This document shows positions 35,819 to 43,079 of a stretch of 64,000 bases of DNA, in pieces. Source of the DNA: JADHLJ01 sp038118725 (GTDB taxonomy: Bacteria > Pseudomonadota > Alphaproteobacteria > Thalassobaculales > Thalassobaculaceae); contig JAYOIK010000011.1 in assembly GCA_038118725.1 (NCBI GenBank), positions 1-64,000 on the forward strand, read 5' to 3'. A program made the position numbers and the translations under genes. Below the pieces are notes generated by a model, which had not been told where the DNA came from, searched no databases, and was given only the letters and a program-made list of their open reading frames with translations. Within the stretch, counting starts at the first letter, position 1. Every line of letters starts with the position of its first letter.

Positions 35819-37522
35819 ATGATCGGGGGCCGCTCCACCTGGGTCATGACCGCCCTCCTGATCGCGCCGGTGCTCGTGGCCCTGGCGCTCGGCGGATATG
35901 AACAGCGGATCATGACCCTGGCCGGGATCTACGCGATCGCGGTCCTGGGCTATCAATTGATCTTCGGTCGGCTCGGCGCGCTGTCCCTCGCCCAGGGGTG
36001 TTTCCTGGGCATCGGCGCCTATGTCACCGGCCTGGCCGGCGTGCATCTGGACTGGAGTTTCCCGGCGAGCTTTCTCGCCTCGCTGGTGGTGCCCGCCGTG
36101 ATCGCCGGCATCGTCGCGATCCCCGTGCTGCGCCTGGAATCGCATTATTTCGCGCTCGCGACCCTCGGCATCTCGCAGATCGCGTTGCTGGTCGGGGTGA
36201 ACTGGACGGAAGTCACCGGCGGCGCCAACGGCTTGTACGGCGTGCCGGAGATCAGGATCGCCGGTGCGTCACTCTATTCACCCGAAGCCCTGCTGCTGAT
36301 GGTTTGGAGCGCGCTCGCCGTCGCGGTGCTGGCGCATGGCTATCTCATCAAGGGGAGACGGGCTCATCGTCTGACGCTGCTGCGCGAGGCCCCGGAGGCC
36401 GCCGCCGCGAGCGGCATCGACATTGGCGCCAGCCGACTGACCTTGTTTGTCGCCAGCGCGGCCTTCGGCGGCGCGGCCGGGGCGTTGCAAGCACATTCGA
36501 TCGGCGTGGTCTCTCCGGCGGTTCTCGAGTTTCAGGTCATGGTGACCATTCTCGCGATGACCGTGATCGGCGGGCGCGGCCACCCCGCCGGCGCGATCCT
36601 CGGCGCGATCTTGCTGGTCCATCTTCCCGAGTGGTTCCGCTTTCTTGAGTCCCACTACCTCATCGCTTACGGCGCCGCGCTGCTATTGGCGATCGTGCTG
36701 ATGCCGAATGGATTCGTGGGACGGCTCGAGGAATGGTTGGGTGGGGCCGATGCCGGCTCGCCCCCCGCCCCCGATCCCGACGACACAATTGGAAGGAAAC
36801 CGGCTCGGACAGGCGCGACGCTCGGTCTTCGGGATCTGCGAAAATCCTACGGCGGGGTTGTCGCGGTCGACGGGGTCTCGCTTAGCGTCGAACCGGGTGA
36901 GATCGTCGGTCTGATCGGCCCGAACGGGTCCGGTAAGTCGACCTTGATCAACCTTGTCTCGGGATTGCAGCGTCCGGAGACAGGCGCGGTCCATCTGGGA
37001 AATCTCGACCTTTCCGGGCGCCCGCCACATGAACGCGCCCGCGCCGGTCTGGCACGCACTTTTCAGGCCCCCGCCACCGTGCCTGGCTTGGCACCCTTGC
37101 GCACGGTCCTCGCGGCCTGCCCAGCGACGCTCGACGAGCCCACCGCCGTCACCCTGGCGCGCCGCTGCCTGGAAAGGGCCGGAATCACCGATATGGCCGC
37201 GGGGCCGAGCGAGGGACCGTCACGGGCCCGGGCGCTTGATCTCGCGAGGGCGCTGGCGAGCGAACCGGTAATCCTGTTACTGGACGAACCAGCCGCCGGG
37301 CTTACGCCGAACGAGCGGGACGATCTCGCGCGGTGCCTGAAAAGCCTCGCGAAGGATGGGATTGGGCTGCTGGTCGTCGATCACAGCATGGACTTTCTGT
37401 TGCCGCTCGCCGACCGGGTTGTCTGCCTCGCGTCCGGCGCCGTGGTTGCCGAGGGAGCACCCGAGGAGATCGCGCGAGACCCAGCGGCCATCGCCGCCTA
37501 TTTCGGTGGGCCCTCGCCATGA
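35819..37522 (+). CDS. Fused Liv-type permease-ATPase (LivM-LivG)
   Basis: This is a 567-residue fusion. Residues 1 to about 305 form the LivM permease (FGRLGALSLAQGCFLGIGAY near 42, multiple helices). Residues about 325-567 form the LivG ATPase with Walker A GPNGSGKST (near 368) and Walker B VILLLDEPAAGL (near 483). The ABC signature is degenerate: where LivG has LPYGQQRR, this protein reads GPSEGPSRARALDLARAL (about 459-475). The switch His is in VVDHSMDF. The 4-nt overlap with the next gene (ATGA) couples it to the second ATPase. The fusion fixes a 1:1 permease to ATPase ratio. Confidence 0.92.
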   Translation: MIGGRSTWVMTALLIAPVLVALALGGYEQRIMTLAGIYAIAVLGYQLIFGRLGALSLAQGCFLGIGAYVTGLAGVHLDWSFPASFLASLVVPAVIAGIVAIPVLRLESHYFALATLGISQIALLVGVNWTEVTGGANGLYGVPEIRIAGASLYSPEALLLMVWSALAVAVLAHGYLIKGRRAHRLTLLREAPEAAAASGIDIGASRLTLFVASAAFGGAAGALQAHSIGVVSPAVLEFQVMVTILAMTVIGGRGHPAGAILGAILLVHLPEWFRFLESHYLIAYGAALLLAIVLMPNGFVGRLEEWLGGADAGSPPAPDPDDTIGRKPARTGATLGLRDLRKSYGGVVAVDGVSLSVEPGEIVGLIGPNGSGKSTLINLVSGLQRPETGAVHLGNLDLSGRPPHERARAGLARTFQAPATVPGLAPLRTVLAACPATLDEPTAVTLARRCLERAGITDMAAGPSEGPSRARALDLARALASEPVILLLDEPAAGLTPNERDDLARCLKSLAKDGIGLLVVDHSMDFLLPLADRVVCLASGAVVAEGAPEEIARDPAAIAAYFGGPSP

Positions 37523-38229
37523 GCGGGCTCTTGCTTGAGATCCAAGCTCTATCGGTCGATCGCGGCGGCGCGAAGGCCGTCACGCGTTTGGATGCCGCGC
37601 TTTCCGGCGGTGAGGTCTTGTCGATCATCGGGGCCAACGGCGCGGGAAAATCAAGCTTGCTGCGCGCGATCCTGGGGCTGGAGGAGGCCGTCGCCGGTCG
37701 CGTCCTGATGTCCGGAGAGGACATATCAACTCTCAAGCCCCGCGACCGCGCGGCGCGCGGCATCGGGTTTTGCCCAGAGGGCCGTCGACTGTTTCCCGGT
37801 TTGACGGTGGAGGAGAACCTCGCCGTGGTCTTCGAGGGAACGGGCCGGGCAAGACGGGCACGGGTCGAGGAGATGTTCGATCGCTTTCCCGCCCTGGCCG
37901 GGAAACGGAGGGACCGGGCCTGGTCGCTGTCCGGCGGACAGCAGCAGATGCTGACGATCGCGCGGGCGATCATGAACGCGCCGCGTCTGCTGCTGCTGGA
38001 CGAGCCGACCCTCGGGCTCGCTCCGATGATCATCGCCGAAGTGCTCGGGATCGTCCGAGCCATCGCGGCGGAGGGAACGGGCGTGCTGATGGCCGAGCAG
38101 AATGTCGTACCCGCGTTGGATGTCGCCGATCGGGTTCTGGTGCTGTCTCGTGGCTCGTCGGCCCATGCGGGCGCCGCGGCCGACATCACCGCCGAGCGGA
38201 TCGCCACCCTGATGCTCGTGGGGGTGTAA
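37519..38229 (+). CDS. Liv-type ABC transporter ATP-binding protein (LivF family)
   Basis: This 236-residue ATPase has Walker A GANGAGKSS, an intact signature LSGGQQQM, Walker B LLLLDEPTLGL and GIGFCPEGRRLFPGLTV, which is typical of LivF. It overlaps the fused LivM-LivG gene by 4 nt and ends the operon that starts at the TPP riboswitch. With the partner ATPase carrying a divergent signature, one of the two ATP sites may be built asymmetrically. Confidence 0.93.
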   Translation: MSGLLLEIQALSVDRGGAKAVTRLDAALSGGEVLSIIGANGAGKSSLLRAILGLEEAVAGRVLMSGEDISTLKPRDRAARGIGFCPEGRRLFPGLTVEENLAVVFEGTGRARRARVEEMFDRFPALAGKRRDRAWSLSGGQQQMLTIARAIMNAPRLLLLDEPTLGLAPMIIAEVLGIVRAIAAEGTGVLMAEQNVVPALDVADRVLVLSRGSSAHAGAAADITAERIATLMLVGV

Positions 38230-38298
38230 CACGCCCTTACCCCCCGGACGTTTTCAGGTTAGAAACCCCGTGACGCCATCTCTTGGGAGCAGTTGACA

Positions 38299-38985
38299 AT
38301 GATCGGTGCGCCGACCCCCGACACGCGCAAGACCCCGGCGGAAATCGCCGCGGGTATCCTCTTGGATATCGAGGCGATCCATATCCGCCCGGACGAGCCC
38401 TTCACCTTCACCTCCGGGCGCCTGTCGCCGGTCTATGTCGATTGCCGTCGGATCATCTCGTTTCCGAGAGCCCGGGCCGAATTGATGCGCATGGGGGTCG
38501 AGCAGTTGAACCAGCATGCCGGCGTCGAGGCCTTCGACGCGGTCGCCGGCGGCGAGACGGCGGGTATTCCCTTCGCCGCCTGGGTGGCGGATCTTCTGGG
38601 GCTGCCGATGCTCTATGTGCGCAAGCAAGCCAAGGGCTTCGGCCGCAACGCCAGGATCGAGGGCACCTTTCCCGAGGGCGCGCGGGTTCTCCTGGTCGAG
38701 GATCTCGCGACCGATGGCGGCAGCAAGCTCAGCTTCATCGACGCAATCCGCGAGGCCGGCGGCGAGATCGCCCATTGCTTCGTGGTTTTCCATTACGGCA
38801 ACTTCCCGGCGAGCACCGAAAGTCTGGCCGAGCGCGGCGTCGCGCTGCATGGGCTGTGCACGTGGTGGGACGTGCTGCACGTCGCGGAGACCCGCGGCTA
38901 TACGGCGGATCAACTCGCCGCGGTCAGGGACTTTCTCGATGATCCCGACGGCTGGGCGGAGCGCCGCGAGAGCGCAAGCGTCTGA
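38299..38985 (+). CDS. pyrE: Orotate phosphoribosyltransferase
   Basis: This enzyme joins orotate to PRPP to form OMP in pyrimidine synthesis. The 228-residue protein shows FTSGRLSPVYVDCRR (orotate side, near residue 34), VRKQAKGFGRNARIEG (mobile loop) and VLLVEDLATDGGSK (PRPP motif, near 133). This form is typical of alphaproteobacterial PyrE. GGGAG precedes the ATG at 38299; a TTG six bases upstream is also in frame. It follows the transporter operon by 69 nt, so it may be co-transcribed or have its own promoter. Confidence 0.92.
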   Translation: MIGAPTPDTRKTPAEIAAGILLDIEAIHIRPDEPFTFTSGRLSPVYVDCRRIISFPRARAELMRMGVEQLNQHAGVEAFDAVAGGETAGIPFAAWVADLLGLPMLYVRKQAKGFGRNARIEGTFPEGARVLLVEDLATDGGSKLSFIDAIREAGGEIAHCFVVFHYGNFPASTESLAERGVALHGLCTWWDVLHVAETRGYTADQLAAVRDFLDDPDGWAERRESASV

Positions 38986-39017
38986 ACTCAACGAAATACC
39001 TAATCCGGAGAACCAAA

Positions 39018-39641
39018 ATGCTGACGATCCACGGTCGTAACAACTCCTCGAATGTTCAGAAGGTCGTTTGGGCGCTGAACGAGATGAAGGTGCCGTACGA
39101 ACGCACCGATGCCGGCGGCGCCTTCGGCATCGTCAACACGCCCGAATATCTCGCCATGAACCCGAACGCGCGGGTGCCGACCATGGACGAGGATGGGTTC
39201 ATCCTTTGGGAATCCAACGCCATCGTGCGTTATCTCGCGAACAAACATGACCGGGGCGGCCTGTGTCCGTCGGATCCGCGCCAGCACGCCGACGCCGATC
39301 GTTGGATGGACTGGCAGCAGACCACACTGGGTCCGACCATGACGCCAATCTTCTGGAACCTGGTGCGCACGCCCGAGCCGGACCGTGACATGAAACTGGT
39401 CGAGTCCTCCAAATCGGCGATGGAAGGACTGGCGAAGATCATGGACAACGCGCTCGCGGACCGGGCTTTCCTGGCCGGCGACAGCTTCACGATGGCCGAT
39501 ATTCCCGCCGCCATTCAGATTTATCGCTGGGTGGCGTTGGTCGAGGACCGCCCGTCGGTGCCGAACCTGGATGCCTGGTACGATCGGCTGTGTCAGCGCG
39601 AGCCGTTCAAGACACATGTTCTCGACATTCCCCTAACCTGA
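39018..39641 (+). CDS. Glutathione S-transferase family protein
   Basis: This 207-residue protein has an N-terminal thioredoxin-like GST domain (HGRNNSSNVQKVVWALNE, with the ESNAIVRYLA glutathione gamma-Glu binding segment near residue 66) and an all-helical C-terminal domain (FTMADIPAAIQIYRW). The catalytic Ser is probably in the NNSSN segment (theta/beta-like). It could conjugate or isomerise electrophiles. It sits between pyrE and an acyl-CoA ligase gene with 61 nt to the latter, so a role in the catabolic cluster is possible but unproven. Confidence 0.88.
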   Translation: MLTIHGRNNSSNVQKVVWALNEMKVPYERTDAGGAFGIVNTPEYLAMNPNARVPTMDEDGFILWESNAIVRYLANKHDRGGLCPSDPRQHADADRWMDWQQTTLGPTMTPIFWNLVRTPEPDRDMKLVESSKSAMEGLAKIMDNALADRAFLAGDSFTMADIPAAIQIYRWVALVEDRPSVPNLDAWYDRLCQREPFKTHVLDIPLT

Positions 39642-39702
39642 GCATAGGCCGCTTCGCGCGCGGCACGGACCGCGCGGGCGCGGGCGGTTGAGGGGCGGTA
39701 TC

Positions 39703-41340
39703 GTGAACAATCCAAATGCCTGGAATGACACGGCGCTGGACGCCGTGATCGTGCGTGAACGGCATTTCGACGGTCGGGAAGTGTATTGTTTTGCCGACCG
39801 CCCGCCGCATGTCTCGGCTCTACTCCAGGCCGTGGTTCATGATCACCCGGACCGCGAAGCCATCGTGACCCCGGAGCGGCGCCTTACCTACGCCGAGCTC
39901 GACGGGCTTGTCGCCGCCGCCGAGGTCGGCTTTCGAAGAGTCGGAATCGGACCCGGTGATCGTGTCGCGATCCTGCTCGCCAATCGCTGGGAATTCGCGG
40001 TGGCGCTTCTCGCGGCGATCCGCTTGGGCGCGATCGCGGTGCCGATCAATATCCGCGAGCAAACCGACGAGCTGGCCTATGTTCTGAATGACTGCGGCGC
40101 GGTGCTGGTCATTCTCGAAGACGACTTGCGGGACCGACTTCCCACCTCGGAGCGGGTTCCGTCCCTCCTGCACCGGGTCGTGGTGGGAGGTGACCCAGAC
40201 CGTGAGGATTCCTTTCACCGACTGATTTCCGGTCCGGTTGAGGGCGGGGCCAAGGTCGACCAGCCTCATGTCCCGGGCGAGGAGGACACCGCGATCCTGC
40301 TCTATACGTCGGGAACGACGGGGCATCCCAAGGGCGCGATGCTCACGCATCTGAACATCGTGCACAGCGTTTTGCACTATCAGACCTGTTTCGCCTTGGG
40401 TCCCGAGGATCGCTCGATGCTGGTGGTACCGGCGAGCCATGTGACCGGCGTCGTCGCGATCCTTCTCGCGATGATCAGATCCGGCGGCTGCACCATCATG
40501 ATGGAGGCGTTCAACGCCCAGGACTTCATGGAAACCGCGGCGCGGGAGCAGATGACTCACACGGTCATGGTGCCGGCTATGTACAATCTTTGCCTGATGC
40601 GAACGGATTTCGGCGCCTTCGATCTTTCCGCCTGGCGGATCGGCGCCTATGGCGGCGCGCCGATGCCGGAGGCGACCATCGCGACCTTGGCCGAGAAGCT
40701 GCCAAATCTTGGCCTGTCCAACGCCTATGGGGCGACCGAGACCACCTCGCCGACGACGATCATGCCGCCGGGTCTCGGTGGCGCGCGAGGCGATAGTGTC
40801 GGTCTCGTGGTCCCCTGCGGCGAGATCCGCGTGGTCGACGACGCGGGCCGCGATGTCACGCCGGGCGAGACCGGCGAGATCCTGATCAAGGGCCCAATGG
40901 TGGTACCCGGCTATTGGAACAACGCCGCGGCGACGACGGAGAATTTCATCGACGGCTACTGGAAGTCGGGCGACCTCGGCGCGATCGACGCCGAGGGTTT
41001 CGTGCGGGTCTTCGATCGCAAGAAGGATCTGATCAACCGCGGCGGCTACAAGATCCATAGCGCCGAGGTGGAAAACGTCTTGTCATACCACCCGAGCGTC
41101 GTGGAAACGGCGGCGGTTCCGACCCCCGACCCGGTGCTGGGAGAGCGGGTGCACTGCTTTGTCCTTGCCCGAGATGGTTTCACCGATGTGGCGGCGCTCA
41201 AACGGCATTGCGCGGAACGGATGGCGGATTACAAGGTACCGGACGGCTTCACCTTCGCCGACGGGCCGCTGCCGCGAAACGCCAATGGTAAACTGATGAA
41301 GCGCCTTCTGGTTGATCGGCTGCGCGAGGAGACGACATGA
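39703..41340 (+). CDS. Acyl-CoA synthetase (AMP-binding family)
   Basis: This 545-residue enzyme activates a carboxylic acid to its CoA thioester through an acyl-AMP. The P-loop is LLYTSGTTGHPKGAM (about residues 198-212), then AYGATET (near 339), KSGDLGAIDAEGFV and DRKKDLINRGGYKIHSAEVE, and the catalytic Lys in NANGKLMKR near the C-terminus. A GTG start at 39703 is preferred because AGGGGCGG lies upstream; a TTG at 39688 is an alternative. It overlaps the ureohydrolase gene by 4 nt (ATGA), which ties the two activities together. Substrate unknown. Confidence 0.92.
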   Translation: MNNPNAWNDTALDAVIVRERHFDGREVYCFADRPPHVSALLQAVVHDHPDREAIVTPERRLTYAELDGLVAAAEVGFRRVGIGPGDRVAILLANRWEFAVALLAAIRLGAIAVPINIREQTDELAYVLNDCGAVLVILEDDLRDRLPTSERVPSLLHRVVVGGDPDREDSFHRLISGPVEGGAKVDQPHVPGEEDTAILLYTSGTTGHPKGAMLTHLNIVHSVLHYQTCFALGPEDRSMLVVPASHVTGVVAILLAMIRSGGCTIMMEAFNAQDFMETAAREQMTHTVMVPAMYNLCLMRTDFGAFDLSAWRIGAYGGAPMPEATIATLAEKLPNLGLSNAYGATETTSPTTIMPPGLGGARGDSVGLVVPCGEIRVVDDAGRDVTPGETGEILIKGPMVVPGYWNNAAATTENFIDGYWKSGDLGAIDAEGFVRVFDRKKDLINRGGYKIHSAEVENVLSYHPSVVETAAVPTPDPVLGERVHCFVLARDGFTDVAALKRHCAERMADYKVPDGFTFADGPLPRNANGKLMKRLLVDRLREETT

Positions 41341-42293
41341 GCACAAACAGCTACGAGACCGGACGGCTCAACCTGCCCTTTGTCGGCCATGCCACCTTCG
41401 CCAAGGCCCCGCCCTGCCTTGACTGGGAGGGTATCGACGCGGATGTCGCCGTGCTCGGCGTGCCCTATGACATGGGCACTCAGTTTCGGTCCGGCGCGCG
41501 CATGGGGCCGCGGGCGATCCGCGAGGCCTCGACCCTGTTCTCCTTTGGTCACGCCGGCGCCTATGACCACGAGGACGACGTCACCTATCTCGACGACGTG
41601 CGCATCGTCGACGTCGGTGACGCCGATATTGTCCATACCGACACCCAGAAGAGCCATGCCAATACGGAGGCGGCGGTCCGCGCGATTCTGTCCAGGGGCG
41701 CGATGCCGGTGATCCTCGGCGGTGATCACGCGATCTCGGCCCCGAACATCGCCGCGTTTTCCCAGCATGGCCCGATCCACGTGGTCCAGATCGACGCCCA
41801 TCTCGACTTCGTAAATGAGCGGCACGGCGTGCGGTACGGCCACGGCAACCCCATGCGTCGAGCCTCGGAGATGGGTCATGTCACCGGGCTCAGCCAGTTC
41901 GGCATCCGCAATGTCTCATCCTCGAATCGGGCTGATTACGACGACGCGCGCGCGGCGGGCTCGACCATACTGTCGGTCCGCCAGATCCGCGCCATGGGAA
42001 CCGCGGCGGTACTGGCGACCATCCCTTCCGGCGCGCGCTGCTATATCACCATCGACATCGACGGGTTCGATCCCTCCATCGCGCCGGGCACCGGCACCCC
42101 CAGCCATGGCGGGTTCCAGTATTATGAGGTCATGGAGATTCTGAAGGGCGTGAGCGAGGCGCATGAGGTGGTTGGTATCGATCTGGTCGAGGTGGCCCCG
42201 GCCTATGACCCGGCCGGTCTCACCTCGATCCTGGCGGCCCAGGTCTTGATGAACCTGATCGGCTATGTCTTCCATGCCAGACAGAACCGTTAG
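41337..42293 (+). CDS. Ureohydrolase (agmatinase/arginase family)
   Basis: This 318-residue binuclear-manganese hydrolase removes urea from a guanidino compound. All metal-site motifs are present: GGDH (residues 128-131), DAHLDF (153-158) and DIDGFD (D240, D242, D245). The loop after DAHLDF (VNERHGVRYGHGNPM) resembles guanidinobutyrase and guanidinopropionase more than arginase, but the substrate needs testing. It overlaps the acyl-CoA ligase gene and is followed after 15 nt by an SDR and then an acyl-CoA dehydrogenase, so a guanidino carboxylic acid is the likely substrate class. Confidence 0.9.
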   Translation: MSTNSYETGRLNLPFVGHATFAKAPPCLDWEGIDADVAVLGVPYDMGTQFRSGARMGPRAIREASTLFSFGHAGAYDHEDDVTYLDDVRIVDVGDADIVHTDTQKSHANTEAAVRAILSRGAMPVILGGDHAISAPNIAAFSQHGPIHVVQIDAHLDFVNERHGVRYGHGNPMRRASEMGHVTGLSQFGIRNVSSSNRADYDDARAAGSTILSVRQIRAMGTAAVLATIPSGARCYITIDIDGFDPSIAPGTGTPSHGGFQYYEVMEILKGVSEAHEVVGIDLVEVAPAYDPAGLTSILAAQVLMNLIGYVFHARQNR

Positions 42294-42308
42294 AGTTGGA
42301 GAAAACGC

Positions 42309-43067
42309 GTGAGTGACCCCCATGATCTGACCGGCAAGGTCGCCCTGGTAACCGGCGCCTCTCAAGGCCTCGGCTGGCAATTCGCCCTGACCCTGGCACG
42401 GCACGGCGCCAAGGTCGGCCTCGCGGCGCGCCAAGTTTCCAAGATCGAGAGCCTGAAGGCCGAGATCGAAGCCGAGGGTGGCGCGGCCCATGCCGTGGCC
42501 ATGGACGTGATGAAGACCGCGAGCATTGATGTAGGCGTGGCCGAAGTCGAGACGGCGCTGGGGCCGGTGGACGTGCTGGTGAACAATGCCGGCCTCGCCA
42601 TCAACAAGCTGTTCCTCGATGTCAGCGAGGAGGACTACGACACGGTGCTGGGCACCAATCTCAAGGGCTGCTTCTTTTGTGCCCAGGCCGTCGCAAAGGG
42701 CATGGCGGCGCGGGGTGGCGGCTCGATCATCAACATCTCCTCGGTCCTCGGCTCCCGGCCGATCGGCACGCTGACGACTTATTGCGCCTCCAAGGGTGGG
42801 CTGAACCAATTGACCGCGGCCATGGGCCTGGAACTGGCGCGGAGCGGCGTGCGGGTGAACGCCATCGCGCCGGGCTATATCGAAACCCCGATGAACAGTG
42901 ATTTCTTCCAGTCACCACCGGGTCAGGCACTGGTCAAGTCGGTGCCGGCGCGTCGGCTCGGCCAGGTCGAGGATCTGGACGGCGCTTTGCTGTTGCTGGC
43001 ATCGGACGCCTCGAAATTCATGACCGGAACCGTCGTCACCGTCGATGGCGGTTTCGTCATCCGCTAG
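42309..43067 (+). CDS. SDR family oxidoreductase
   Basis: This 252-residue short-chain dehydrogenase has TGASQGLGWQFA (near residue 14), NNAGLAINK, a Ser in INISSVLGSR and YCASKGG (Tyr and Lys near 159). It uses a GTG start with GGAGAAAA upstream. Tight spacing (15 nt upstream, 12 nt downstream) places it in the ligase-ureohydrolase-dehydrogenase operon, where it would fit oxidation of a 3-hydroxyacyl-CoA or similar alcohol. Confidence 0.88.
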   Translation: MSDPHDLTGKVALVTGASQGLGWQFALTLARHGAKVGLAARQVSKIESLKAEIEAEGGAAHAVAMDVMKTASIDVGVAEVETALGPVDVLVNNAGLAINKLFLDVSEEDYDTVLGTNLKGCFFCAQAVAKGMAARGGGSIINISSVLGSRPIGTLTTYCASKGGLNQLTAAMGLELARSGVRVNAIAPGYIETPMNSDFFQSPPGQALVKSVPARRLGQVEDLDGALLLLASDASKFMTGTVVTVDGGFVIR

Positions 43068-43079
43068 GCTGGACTCGCC

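Noticed and set aside
38299..38985. pyrE as a thiamine-related phosphoribosyltransferase because of the upstream TPP-controlled operon
   Set aside because: The orotate and PRPP motifs match ordinary alphaproteobacterial PyrE, and the gene is 69 nt away from the operon; proximity alone does not support a thiamine role.
39657..39676. Hairpin CGCGCGG/CCGCGCG between the GST and acyl-CoA ligase genes
   Set aside because: The stem is short, very GC-rich and has no T run; such stems are expected by chance in this composition.
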